Part shown: positions 45,193-57,059 of the stretch, one piece after another
Position numbering within the stretch: the first letter of the stretch is position 1
Layout of the letters: every line of letters starts with the position of its first letter
Assembly: GCA_030248225.1 (NCBI GenBank)
Contig: JASANE010005299.1
Span: forward strand, 1 to 64,000
DNA: 64,000 nt
DNA from: Trileptium ribeirensis
Lineage: Eukaryota; Nematoda; Enoplea; Enoplida; Thoracostomopsidae
Direction: 5' to 3'
Translations under genes and position numbers: made by a program
The notes under the pieces: model-generated
Databases searched by the model: none
What the model was told of the DNA's origin: nothing
Seen by the model: only the letters and a program-made list of their open reading frames with translations

Positions 45193-47401
45193 TAGCCTAA
45201 TAGATCTTGTCACAGAATTGTTTTGGGACCAAATTTGACCCGTTTATTGGGCTTGGTGCGATGGATCTAAAAATATAATTGTTCATGGTGTTTCCGTCTT
45301 TTTCATATTTTTTCAGCACTTCCTAGGTTAATATTGATAAGAAGTCTGGATGTGTTGTGATGTTCAACTGTCATTATATGGCAAGGCGAAGACTGGTTTT
45401 TCGATGTAGGTTGTATAGATAGCTAAAATATATGGTTTCTATGTTCTAGGCTACATATTGACAGTCATTTCAGAAAATTATATCGATAGCTCTATTGTTT
45501 CGTTAGCTGCGTCAATCAGAAAATGGTCAAAAAACTTTAAAAATTTACGGCTTATTTTTTCCTGCCTTCCCATGATTTTGGCCGGTTTTTGAGCATTTGT
45601 GTATTTTTAAATTATTAAAATATGATATATATACTGTTACGGAGTGTGTTCCAAGGGATTAAAAAATCGCACCTGTATTTTCAAAGGATCGTTCAAGAAT
45701 AGTCTAGAGCGTTTTATGAAGTTTTTTATGTTTTTCTTGTTATATTGAGCATTCTTGTAGTAAGCTGTGGCGTTTTTTGTCAGATTGAAATTAAATTGGT
45801 GCGTTAATAGCTTTTTCGGCCATGCTCCAATGCATAATTAGTTTTTTTTAAATTTGAAGGTGATACCTTACGACATGTGGAAATGAACACTCTGTGGGTA
45901 AAGTGAGTATGACTGACGTTATTGCAGTGATATTTTTACAAATTAGCTGCTTTTGTGACAAAACTGCTTAATTTCGGATTAAAAGTAGTGTAGTCGAACA
46001 GCACTAACTAATTAGAATCTTGGCAACATGCCAAGTGTATGAATTCGGAGAAATGAGGAACTGTAACGGTTACATACATTGGAACAACTCATTAAAAATA
46101 TATTCCTGTTACGAAACAAAGATGTAACTCAGCAAAAAATATTTATTAATATATTATATATTTATTAAAAATATCTATTAACCTGCAGTTCAATAAGGCA
46201 TAGATGCAGCAAAACTAATAGTCAGATATCTAATACGCACCCTACGAGGGTTAACTCTACCGAATCTACTCGAATCGTGAACAACATATGTATGTAATCT
46301 ATGTATATATAACAATCTTAACAAAAGCACAGTAGCACAAAAAAATAAACAGAATTTGATAACAGACCGCATGACACTCGTCCCTTTCGCACAACTCGCC
46401 TTGGCTCACCCATTGATATAACTACCTCTACACGAAGAGATACGTTTAAATAAAGTGAAGATTTGAAATCAGCACTCACAAAAACCAATATGAACTTATT
46501 TTGAGCCACAAATCTATTATATACCGCTAGAAGTGGTAATGTTACAGACTATATGGCGTCGGGCCCAAATTTGGCCTCAAATACCAAGTAACCCAGTGTG
46601 CCTACATCAAATCTGTTCACAGCCTTCAGGTAGCCCCGCAGTAGCTCTATCCACGCGCCAAATTTCGTTCGAATCGCTTGAGTGGTTACATAGCTACACC
46701 TCGACAAAATTGATCAAAGTTTTGGAAATTTGACCATATTTGCTAAAGTTCCCCATGTCACATAGGAACCCGACCAAAACAATACCCATAAATAAAGCTT
46801 CCTAGGACAGATATTTCGATGTCAAAATGATTCAAATCGGCTCAAGGGTTGCCGAGTTCTGAGCAAAAATAACCCAAAAAATGGCCCATTTTAGCCATGT
46901 ATCCCGGGGTACACCCATCTTGACTTCCTGTGGTGGGACCTGGATGTGTCGAATCGTAATAAAACCTCCAAAAAGCACATCTAGAGTATTGTAGCTTACT
47001 ATGAGCCCTCACATGTCCATATCGGTTTGAGATAACGAAGTCTTCTTTATAGATAAAAAAATTAACGGACGCCCATCTTTTTCACCATAGTGCGGTCTAT
47101 TGAGAATCCGACGCTAGCGCTTTTCCATCTCCGAATTCAACAAGGTATTAGATGTTTAATGATGAAATACACAGTTTATATATACAAATATTACATATAC
47201 GTAAGCACTAGAATATTGTCAGTGCTACGTGAACCAAACTATCCACTGGGAGAGTTAACAGCACTGTTCAGCACTGTGCAACGTCATCAAAAATATCCAA
47301 TGATAGATTGACAGCGCTTTTTTCAAGTTTCTTCGCGTTGGTTCTAATCCACGTCCGCGCAGTCGCCACATTAGCATTTACAGTCATTTTGGTGTTTTGA
47401 T
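45193..47401. other. intronic sequence, no gene seen
   Basis: No domain-bearing frame. 46540-47040 has GGCCCAAATTTGGCC, AAATGGCCCATTTTAGCC and CCCGGGGTACACCC words, probably an eroded satellite. Nothing else is supported. Confidence 0.4.
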
Positions 47402-48295
47402 ACCATATTTATTGAGCGAAGCGTTTTTGCTTTCGTCAGAGTCGGAAAATTCGGAATTCGGCACCGTCTGTCCGTCCGTCAACTCCTCAATAACTACTGG
47501 GCCGATTTTAAAAAAATACTATTTTTTGTTTGAAAGGCCTAATATCGGACAGGTGCAAGACATGTAGATTTTGGCAAAATTTGTTTCAGTTAATTAGTAA
47601 TTAACTGATTAGTCAGCCCATTTTTAGCATTTTCAAACAAAAATTGATTATTTCTTAAAATGAGTAATTATTGTAAAGCTATTATTTTGGTGCGTTTATT
47701 ACATCTCGCCGTGGTGATTATGCATCTGGTGTTAATTACTATTTAGGGATGTTAAAAATAAGATAATTAGTTACTTAATTGGCTAATAATTATTATTAGC
47801 TAGTAATTATTACTAATTATTAATTAGCTAATTATTTGGAAATTTTCAAAGTGCTCCGAAATGAAAAAATAATGCACACGAGGGGTTTACTATGACGCTG
47901 ATCACGAATGTGATATTTCTGAAGATCTAAAACTTGGCCGTATATGCTAATTAGTTAATTTTATACAAATATTAAAATCACCTTAACATTTCTGATTTTT
48001 GTAATTCGGAGGTTTTCGATATCGCTGATCATGAATGTGACTTTTAAACCTCTTATGATTTTATCGTGTTTCTTAATAATTAGTCTAATAATTAGGTGAT
48101 ATTACTAATTTGCTATTTTTTACCTAGCTAGCTTTTTGTAAAATGGATTTTGACATCAAATATCTAAAACGTGATACTTAGTGTAAATTTTTATTAAATA
48201 TTTAGTTTAAATAGGTGTATACATAAATTATATATAATATACTTTGACTATTGCTCCACTCATTTGTAATTTATTATGTTTACTACTTAATGCAA
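47402..48295 (-). repeat. repeat B, copy 2
   Basis: Inverted counterpart of 39588-40447, from GAGCGAAGCGTTTTTGC at the left to TTTGTAATTTATTATGTTTAC at the right. It contains the same ladder of AATTAGTTAATT words. It is about 30 bp longer than the other copy. Class unknown. Confidence 0.8.
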
Positions 48296-48339
48296 AGTCA
48301 CGTAAAGTAATACACTTAGGTCAATATGGTTGTTCTGAG

Positions 48340-50300
48340 TAGGAAGAATCACTTTGGCTGCTGATATCATGATCATAGACCGTCAAAATTGTGCTTTTGG
48401 ACCCCAGAAGTTCAGCTTATAATTTTACCAAATGTAATTATCTCAGTAGCTTACGTTTTTTCAAAATTCTCGATATTTTTCGAATTGAATTTCGAACAGA
48501 ATTTATATGAACACTACTCGAGCCATTTTGCCGTTGTGAAGTCGTTTATATATCCTATGTCACAGATACATAAAGTGGTACCAATGGGTGGAAAATGGTT
48601 GCCTGGTGGTGATAGTGACTGGGGCTGTCGATATATTGATCATAGATCGTCAAAGTTGTTATTCTGCACCTTAAGAGTCTTCGTTTGAGCTGTTTTGATG
48701 TTTTTGGGACCATATTTATGTATCCTATAACACGTAAAATGATACAGATAACTGAAAAAGGTTACTGTGGGTGGGAATAGTGACATTGGCTGTCGATATA
48801 GTAATTATAGTCAGGGTATTGGAAAAATGCTTGGCCTAGTTTGTTTTTAGGTATCTTGAAAAAATGCTTGTAAAACGAATGCAGTCCCTGAAACGACAGT
48901 GGACTAGCACATACGTCAAATCCTGTTGTGTACTTGTCTATCGCAAATGTTGTTCATAGTATATGTTTTAATCGTGCATCCAGTCGCTAAAATCACCTCT
49001 GGACTAAAGAAAATCAAACCCCTATAGTTTTCTTTTGTTGTATTATTTGATTTTAATGAGTAAATAAATTTTCTTAAATGCATTCAGTCATTAAAATGAC
49101 CCTGGACTAGGCTAACGAAACCCCTGAGTGTTTAATAACTTTTTTGTTATATGGAGAATATACTTAACATAATAAACCAGAAAGCTAATCCTAACGTTTA
49201 GTTTTCTGTAGTACAACGGAAAATCAGGGGTTTGACGCTGAATTTTTATGACAGAGTTTAATGTAGATAAAATGTGATTAATATGGTACTTTTGGCGAGC
49301 TAATGAATCCAATTCGTTTCCGCTTTAGTGACCAGAAAAAGAAAAATGTTAACTGTAATCGTACCGTTTTCTTAACAAACGAAATATGTTTATTCTGCGA
49401 GAGAATATTTATTTGGGCGACGATATCGTAGTCAAAGATAACCAAATTAAGTGTCTGTTCACTGTTGAAATCATTACTTTGGGTGACGATGTAGTAATCA
49501 TAGATCCTATTATGTAATTTTTAGAACCTAGAATTTTAATTTTAGCAAGGTATTATATTCTTTCTATAACCATAATTATCCGACGAAAGGCAAAAATCAT
49601 ACCAGAACCGAAATTCCGGCTTAAAAATTTGATTTATTTTTTGCTTCATCTGTGGTCCAATCATGCGTTATATATACATAATGATAAAATACCAACACAG
49701 CCAAACAAAAGATAAGAGTAACTTAGCAATTACTGTGTGAAACGTAAGTAAGACACAATTTCAGTAAGGATCATACCGACTTATTTCAGCAACCAAACAC
49801 TCATCTTGACCGATAAATAAATATTTTAGCTTCCTCAGCCCTTTCAAAGTCCCAGAGGGTCATCTCTAGAGGTAATAATGTCATCACAATACAATAAGTT
49901 TAATGTAAAATTTATTTAAATGGACGGTTCCGGTTGATGGTTTCCGTTATTCCATGCCTTGGAGATAACAGCTGTTGTCGAACTGGCTATAAAATTTCTT
50001 TTACGTAGCTACATGTCGCTCGTTGTCGAATTGTTCCATGTAAGGTGTTTTGGGCAGGTTTGGCTTACCTACATGAGCTATTTTTGTTCCGTATGTAAGG
50101 TAAAGTGATCCAAAGGAATAAAATTGGTTTTCATTGACAACAGTGAAGATGTAGTAATCACAAATCATCAACGTAGCAACTTTAGGACCTATATATAAAA
50201 ATCAGACTTTGAAGGTAATGCAAATGAATGAAAAATTGTTTTGGAACAGTGAATTTATCTGGCGATGAAGGAATATGGCTTCGCGAAAATCAGCGTCAAA
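48340..50300 (+). repeat. degenerate tandem array, broken by a hAT remnant
   Basis: A unit containing GACTTTGGCTG(T/C)(C/T)GATAT, ATCATAGATCGTCAAA and a TTTTGGACC word recurs near 48350, 48610, 48780, 49430, 49480 and 50140. Between them, 49560-49957 is an internally deleted hAT copy: it has GGCAAAAATCATACC and AAATTCCGGCTTAAAAATTT on one side and TTTAAATGGACGGTTCCGGT, GTTATTCCATG on the other. Confidence 0.65.
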
Positions 50301-50439
50301 CCCCTGTTTTTCGTGGTACAACGGAAACCTAGACATAATGATTAGATTAATTGATTATAACCTACATACATATATATGTGTATAGATCATGGAGGTCATA
50401 GGGCACGCACTATTATCTCAAAATCTATTTTGTCACTGA

Positions 50440-51010
50440 CACATTCAAATGAATCATATCACCGTTTTCAGCATCTATAACCACAAATACAGTAAATTAT
50501 AAAATTTGGTTGAAAATCTAAAAATTTTACATGTCAACGGGATCTCAGGGAAGCAGTACCTTTTCAAAAAGTTAACGTACATCGATAACAGATACACTCA
50601 AATCACTTCATCTTTTTCAGTATCCTCGAAAACTTTATAACCGGACATGCAACAATTATAAGAAGTCGAAAACCACGCATTCATGCATGGTTCAAGGGAA
50701 GTCCACGGGAATCGACACCAATCTAAAAAAGTACATCGGTCGCACATACACTAGAATAAAGCGGATCGTTTTCAACATGCTCGAAAACTTATGCAATAAC
50801 AAATGCAACGAAATATGACATTGCATTGAAAAGCATGAAATCATGTATAGTGTTTTTGATGGGGTCCATGGGGACGCAGTAGCATTACAAAAAATCATGT
50901 CTGCCACAGATACGTTCAATCAAATCACTCCATCGTTTTCAGCATGCTTGAAAACATATGTAATAATCAGATGCAACAAAATATGACATTACATTGGAAG
51001 TAACAAATTT
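50440..51010 (+). repeat. tandem repeat, period about 150-165 bp
   Basis: TTCAGTATCCTCGAAAACTT, TTCAACATGCTCGAAAACTT and TTCAGCATGCTTGAAAACAT occur near 50613, 50771 and 50937, with a weaker unit at 50463. Each is followed by a word like ATGCAACAAAATATGACATT. Unrelated to the neighbouring array. Confidence 0.75.
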
Positions 51011-51103
51011 ATACATGGTTTTTTGGGGGAAAGGGGATCCTAGGCAATAATACGGCACCCAACACACAATAGGATCATTAATACTATTTATTTTACCTTA
51101 TTG

Positions 51104-51200
51104 ATAAGATCATATTCCGGTTTCGGTTCTGGTTCCAGCAAAAATTTGCAGTATCAATTCCCGTCCCGGCTAATTTTCTTTTCCGGTTACTTACTGACTG
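51104..51200 (-). mobile_element. eroded hAT terminus
   Basis: ATATTCCGGTTTCGGTTCTGG, then TTTTCCGGTTACTTACTG resemble the subterminal and terminal parts of the CCGGAA element. Only one end is seen. Confidence 0.5.
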
Positions 51201-51639
51201 CCTGTAGCTAACATTAAGTATAACATCATTAACTGCTATGCCATCGGATGACATATTGATCGAATTCTGAGTGTAGTGAGTAAAACGAGCCAAGCGAAGA
51301 ATTTTTACAAACCGTACAGTGTTGCAATTTGGCAATGTTCGTTATTGGTTTTTAGGGTGACACGCATAACTCTAGTTTGGCTGATCGGATAGATTCCCGG
51401 GATAGCTCATTTGAAAGACAGAAATCTCTGTGCTCTTTAGATAGGCGCGAAGCCAGATTCTAATTGAAAAATAACGTTATTCGTTGTATTTGGACAATCG
51501 TCGCTGATATCTTAGCTAAATTGGCCTCCTTATGTAAACCGAATAAGCCCCTGTAAGGTGTTACGCTGCTTTCTCAGAATGTGGAATTTGGGTCAAAAGT
51601 TGTTTTCATATGTTATTTACGTTGTATGACTGTGAAAAA

Positions 51640-53200
51640 TGGTCCGTGGAACCCGAAATGCACGAAAACAACTATATTTCCGCAACCGCCCGACCTATAG
51701 TAGTGTTATGGGGCTGATTTTGTATAGCAATTTATCCTCATATTGCACTTGCACTTAATCCAATGCGCTCGGTCCACCACCAGCGGTTGGATTCCCCTGA
51801 TGAACCAGTTGTCGCCATTGACAGCGCGTTACGAGTATACCTCCAGCTAGCGGGCACGGGAAGGTAGACCTGGGAGTACAGCCGGTTCGAAGGCATGCGA
51901 GCCATGTGGCCAAGCCAACGAAGGCGGTACGATCGCAAGATGTTGGCGATCATGGGTTGATTACAGCACCGCTCGCGTATCACGGAGTTGGTCAGGCGGT
52001 CAAGGCGGCTGACATTAAAGATGGACCGTAGGCAGCTCATCTGGAACGTCTCAAGCTTGGCGATGTTGGCGGAAAGCAGACTCCAGGTTTCACACCCGTA
52101 AAGGAGTATTGGAATCACACTTGCATTATAGATTCTCATTTTGGTGTTGATAGGAACCCGCGGAGTTCGCCACAAGCGGGTGCGAAACCGTTGAAAGGTC
52201 GCACTGGCTTTCCCAATTCTGCAGTTAATGTCTTCTGCCGGGGCTATAGTAGAGGCGCTGATTATAGACCCGAGATAGCAGAAAGAGTCAACCGCCTCGA
52301 TAGCCTCCCCGTACACGTTCAGGGTAGGGGCACCGCAATGAATGGATAACGACTTCGTCTTGGCTGGTTTGATTTTGAGACCAACACTTTCGGCATTTCG
52401 GGCTAGCCGGTCCAAGATATCCTGCATAGCTGTTTCGTCCGGTTGAAGCAGTGCAATATCGTCAGCGTAATCGAGGTCCGCGACCAGGCAACCATCTCCA
52501 GCTGTAATTCCGTCGGTATCATCGACAATAGATGTCCTAAGCAGTCAATCCAGCATGAAATTGAACAGGACTGGGGACAGGATACATCCCTGACGGACAC
52601 CGGAGCTGACTGAAAAGCTGGGTGATAGGCCGTCTTGGGTACGCACGCAGGACTCCGATCCTAAGTAGAGTTCCTCGAGAATATTGACGAAGAGATCAGG
52701 TAGACCACATTGCCGCAGTATATCCCACATTGAGTCTCATTTATCCTCATATCCGCACACAGATGTTATTGCCATGTTTATGCTGCATAGTTCGGTCAAA
52801 ACGGTGTTTTTATAGGCCCATTGCACTTGAAATACCCCAAAACGGCTATTTCCTAACCGCTCGAGATGAGTGTTTGGTGTCATTTTGTAGAGTGATTCAT
52901 TTGTGCTATCTGCACATCGTGTGCTGCTATTGTCATTCTTTACGCTGCAGGGCTGGGCTAAACGGGTATTTGAATGGGCTATGGACCAAAATACACTAAA
53001 AGCGGCAATATATCAGCAACTGCGCGAATTATATGGGTATTACTGAGCTCATTTTGCAGGGCAATATGGCTGAACTCTCAAAGCAATATATCTTCAATTG
53101 TATTCAAGCAACATCGCTCATACTCGACTTATTTGTAGGTTGGTGCTCAATATACATATCTGTGTACGTCTCTCTAAATTAAATATTCAACACTCAGGAT
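51640..53200 (+). repeat. degenerate array (GGGCTCATTTT family) split by a LINE
   Basis: Words such as GGACCAAAATACACTAAAAG, AGCAACTGCGC, GGGCTGATTTTG and GAGCTCATTTTGCAGGGCAA recur at loose 150-bp spacing. The same words return at 54850-55200 and 60620-60900. The LINE at 51744-52738 is inserted in it. Confidence 0.6.
51744..52738 (-). pseudogene. 5'-truncated LINE, RT C-terminal part
   Basis: One frame of about 330 codons on the - strand, from 52730 down to 51738, with a single TGA at 52545-52547 where a Trp is expected. In order: SSGVRQGCILSPVLFNFMLD (RT), DLDYADDIALL at 52450-52475 (catalytic Asp pair), GLKIKPAKTKSL, CYLGSIIS, LLYGCETWSL, CLRSIFNVSRLDR and RWLGHMARMPSNR. This order is that of LINE ORF2 elements without a terminal RNase H, seen in many invertebrates. 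The 14-bp sequence ATTTATCCTCATAT stands at 51730-51743 and 52739-52752, a target duplication, so the insertion was truncated at its 5' end on arrival. The 3' tail is short repeats (AAGTGC). Confidence 0.92.
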
Positions 53201-53266
53201 TCACCGCCTTGGTGAAACGACAAGTCACTGGCAAAATATATTTTAGCACACGTTAAATATTTTCAG

Positions 53267-53317
53267 CATCCAGAGCATATCTACGTCAAGAGCGAACATT
53301 TCGTAGGAGCTGCATTG
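53267..53317 (+). CDS. possible host-gene exon
   Basis: 51 bp between the acceptor TAAATATTTTCAG and the donor GCATTG|GTGTGT. Phase 0 at both ends, 17 codons reading HPEHIYVKSEHFVGAAL, which agrees with the phase left by exon 43890. The intron would be 9.4 kb. A short open segment between good sites can arise by chance, so support is weaker than for 43204 and 43813. Confidence 0.4.
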
Positions 53318-54169
53318 GTGTGTTTAACTTAATTTTTGTTTACGATGAGTGCGTTTTGTGTATTTGGTATCGATAATTTACAATATACTGGACGGTTGGT
53401 TATTAAGTATGTTTCAAGCTTCATCAAGGAACATTAGGTGTTGTAAACATGCTAATTGTAGTGTTGAATTTGTCGGGATAAGCTTGTATATTAAGTGTGG
53501 CCTGTAGTTACTGCGTCCATGAAATAACGAAAACGAATGATTGATATTAGCAAGAGTGCATTAGGGAAATGCGACTTCAAAGCAAATACGACTGCTTATA
53601 AGCAATGTCAATACTTATGACGACTAGTACTACGAGTTGATGTCAATGCAGTTATTTTTTCCTAAGAGTGCATAAGGGAAGAGTATAATGTCACTTCCCA
53701 GCACTCTAAAGTTATCCCGTATTTGATGATACGGGCTTTTTCTGCCTGAGCCCCGTTTCTGAGGGGGAGTCGTCACGCACAGACATTCAGTCTTGTGGGT
53801 GGAGTAACTCGTACCTCTCCCCGAGTTTTATAGGAAATGTCATACCACAAGGATTTTTGTGGGGGGTCGGTAGAACCCGTCGTAGTTATTCAACCGAAGC
53901 ACCCGAAACTTAGTGGAAGGGGGGGGTTCGAGTGACCGCTTTCGCAAAACTGGACGTTGACCCCAATAAACAGGCTCGGGCCGAAAACGCCCGTGTCGTC
54001 ACATTGGTTAACATTAGATTGCTGGGGATCTTATGATGCCATTTTATCGTGTTTTCCGCGCTGTTGATTTTGTATTTGTGGTGTTTTGTCATGCAGTGAT
54101 GTACGACGTCGGAAATAAGTGTATCTGGTCAGCTTAATTTCAGGGTTCGTTATACAGACACCACTAATG
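53318..54169. other. no gene seen; GC-rich patch at 53690-54000
   Basis: The patch CCCGTATTTGATGATACGGG at 53717-53736 is a near-perfect short palindrome, followed by GAGGGGGAGTCGTCACGCAC and a G-run. It adjoins the LINE fragment at 54170 and might belong to its non-coding part. No gene is supported. Confidence 0.4.
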
Positions 54170-54470
54170 TAGACAATTATAGAAAATTTTGTTGGCAACG
54201 TTATGTAGTTTCACATCATCGGCAATTAACACTAACACCAGGGCGTGCTTTCACATAATTTATAAAGTTATTAATATACAAAGAAGCAATATGGAATCAA
54301 AGGTACTTCCTTGGGGCGTTCCGGATAGTACTGGTATATTACTGGAGTAAGAGACGTTTACTTTAACTGGAAACTTTCGATTCATAGGATAGCTGTTGAT
54401 CCATGCTAAGCATAATCCAGAAATACCTAGACATGAATCTTTGTGTAGTAATTTTTTCTATTGATCGCAT
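54170..54470 (-). pseudogene. RT fragment of a CR1/Jockey-like LINE
   Basis: On the - strand one frame reads LLHKDSCLGISGLCLAWINS, then YPMNRKFPVKVNVSYSS and PVLSGTPQGSTFDSILLL (54304-54325 encode SGTPQGS). A shifted frame gives VSVNCR and LIADDVKLHN, the catalytic segment with a changed first position. The order, with the G-[TV]-PQGS block about 30 codons before [AF]ADD, matches RT of CR1/Jockey-type LINEs. Frameshifts and stops show it is dead. Borders uncertain. Confidence 0.75.
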
Positions 54471-55200
54471 GCTCTAGCAAAATAGCTAAATGATTGTTTA
54501 TATCGCACTAACGTCATAGAATGCACGAAAAATTCTTAGTGGTCATGACAGTGATGGAATTTAAAACAATATCCGTTACTGGCTTAACTGCTCAAATTTG
54601 GCTGGACGGATTAAATAATTAATTAGCTTGAAATCTCTATTTTTGCCCTTTACTGTTGTGGAAATAATTAAAACAAATTTTTTCACGAACGATTTACGAG
54701 TTTTTCATGAACGGTTTGTTTTATTTCTGTCAGTAACTGTAGTTACGCGCGAAGCCAGATTTCAACATCTCCACGAAAAGTGGACCTTAATTATTACGGA
54801 TCGGGCCCGTAAATCACGTTACCTACCGTAATTCGGCAAGCTGTGTAGACATCTGAATGAAACTGGGCTCATTTTGCAGAACAAAAATATCCTTTATAAG
54901 ACTGTAAATAAAGCTTTGCTGCGCGATTTGGGTTAAAACGTGTTCTAAAATGGACATATGAGACCCAAAATTCACAAAATGGAAATAGCTCCACAAGCAC
55001 TCTAGTTATATGGGCGCATGGAACTGTAAATCTACGAAAACGGCCATATTTTATAACAAATGGAAACTTAGTATTCTTGGGCTCATTTTATAAAGCAAGA
55101 AAAGTTCTGCACAGCTTCTATGTTGTTATTAGAGTACACTCAGAATTCAAAAAACCTGGCTCCTAGTGCTAAAATAAATAAAGGTGTATGGATACAGTAA
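54471..55200. repeat. array pieces of the GGGCTCATTTT family
   Basis: 54850-55200 carries CTGGGCTCATTTTGCAGAAC, TATGGGCGCATGGAA and TTGGGCTCATTTTATAAAGC, as in 51640-53200. The first 380 bp show nothing recognisable beyond possible RT flank. Confidence 0.5.
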
Positions 55201-55892
55201 AAATGCCGTTATAGTGTTTTATGATTTCCAGAGCTAGAAGCACGGTGTACTACGATTTTGTTTTTAAGACTTTGGTAGTGGTTGATACAACAGTGTTATC
55301 AGCGCATTTGGAATCCGTCCGTCGCTGGAAAGGAGCTCGCTGGTTTGGTAAGTGGATTCTGGTGTATATATTTTGAATTTCGTCGGGGCAAAAACGCTCT
55401 AAACGCCAATTTTGCCAAATTTGAGTGTTTACAAGTCACTGTTAGATATAAACGTGACGAATCTGAAAACCAAGGTCTCAGAGCGCTAAGTGTAATATTT
55501 AATGAGATATAACATTATATAAACGTCATAGGGCGTTTATACCACTAATTTGTGAATTGGCCTACAAGGAACCCAAGCGAAATCAGCTGCAGCTGCATTG
55601 GTGGTTAGGTTGCATACCGTTATAACTGCTATAGGGGTAAAAAGGACTTAAGTAACATAAGAATAGCGGAACGATTCATTGTGGTATGTGAATTCTGCTA
55701 CCTGTGATCGATGTTGAAACTTATATCTTGAGCGCCGTGACAAATGTTTTACTAATAATCTCGTGCGAGCTATTCATACCTTTCATCTTGGGAATAAACT
55801 ATTAAGATGCAAAATATGTAAAAACTGCATTGTTTTGCACCCTTCGAATAGAAAAAGCTAAACAATAAATAGGTGATGCAGAACAACCCAGT
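55201..55892. other. no gene seen
   Basis: An open frame of 76 codons at 55282-55512 shows no domain. No paired repeats found. Confidence 0.4.
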
Positions 55893-56142
55893 GGATCATA
55901 ACTGCCGTTATGGTTTGTCAACTATTTCGTCATTCACACTTCTGTTACTATAGCCTAACGGATCATAACTGCCGTTATGCTTTAGCCAAATAGTTTACAA
56001 ACGGAATCCTTCTTAATAGTCCAGCGGATCATAACTACCGTTATGTGTTAGTCAAGTATTTGACCAGCTTGCCTTTCGTAGTACATAAGGCGTTTTGAAA
56101 TCAACGTTCATTAACGTCCATCGGATCATAACTGCCGTTATG
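55893..56142 (+). repeat. four copies of a conserved 20-bp motif with hairpin core
   Basis: GGATCATAACTGCCGTTATG occurs at 55893, 55960 and 56123, and with one change (ACTACCG) at 56026. The spacing is 67, 66 and 97 bp. The core CATAAC-TGCC-GTTATG is an inverted repeat with a 4-base loop. The sequence between the copies is not conserved. This pattern, a sharply kept word in free spacers, suggests binding sites more than an ordinary satellite. Confidence 0.85.
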
Positions 56143-56481
56143 CGTCGGGTCGGATCCCTATATATAAATCTGGCCTGAGAATGCCATTGATCATTATTGT
56201 GATATTTTGTACAATTAACAGCGATAGCTAAACTGCCAGTTACTAGTTTCAGATTTAAAATAATGTTCAAAGTTTGTGATTTCGTGTAGGCCAAAATGCC
56301 CGGATACTCAGCTTATCCTGTGTTGATAATTAATATTAATACTATTCCTGGTACCTCTGTAAGTTCACTCAACGCCGATAATTCCGTTTTTGCTTGTTTT
56401 TTTTTCCAAGCACGAATATTCTAAAATCTCCGATTCACGGAACACTATTGCAGATTATTTAACAAGAAGTCCGTCAAAACT

Positions 56482-56979
56482 TCTCGCCTCGGCTCTGGAA
56501 TATGCGCGACATTATTCAGATAAATACGTCACCTTCTTCATTATTCGATAAAATATGTACGCAGCCTGGCGTTACAGCCTTGTCGCCTGTCTAAAAAGTT
56601 CAGGATGTTTAGCGTTCGTTTGGACTTTGCTTGTGGTGAAGAAGACTAGCTGGTCGTTCACGACGAAGTTGACCAGATTTCATCAGATTCAAATTATTCC
56701 GAGTCCGCGGGCACTAGTGTAAAACTTACATCTCGCCTCGGCTCTGGAATATGCGCGACATTATTCAGATAAATACGTCACCTTCTTCATTATTCGATAA
56801 AATATGTACGCAGCCTGGCGTTACAGCCTTGTCGCCTGTCTAAAAAGTTCAGGATGTTTAGCGTTCGTTTGGACTTTGCTTGTGGTGAAGAAGACTAGCT
56901 GGTCGTTCACGACGAAGTTGACCAGATTTCATCAGATTCAAATTATTCCGAGTCCGCGGGCACTAGTGTAAAACTTACA
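56482..56979 (+). repeat. perfect 249-bp tandem duplication
   Basis: 56482-56730 and 56731-56979 appear identical base for base, from TCTCGCCTCGGCTCTGGAAT to ACTAGTGTAAAACTTACA. 249 is divisible by three, so any frame continues through. The frame next to a TTGCAG acceptor at 56454 reads NKKSVKTSRLGSGICATLF with stops, and near its end SSDSNYSESAGTSVKLT. The identity means it is very young or an assembly artefact. Confidence 0.9.
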
Positions 56980-57059
56980 TCAATGAGGAAGAATAAACGC
57001 TGCATAAATACGAAGAAAGAGCTTGAAACTGAAAATATTTTCGAAACAGTGATGACAAT

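Noticed and set aside
48350..50300. Regularly spaced repeats as a CRISPR array
   Set aside because: Unit and spacer are both diverged, the period is about 200 bp and the genome is eukaryotic.
54118..54140. Acceptor-like TTAATTTCAG as a host exon start
   Set aside because: What follows is the tail of a LINE fragment on the other strand.
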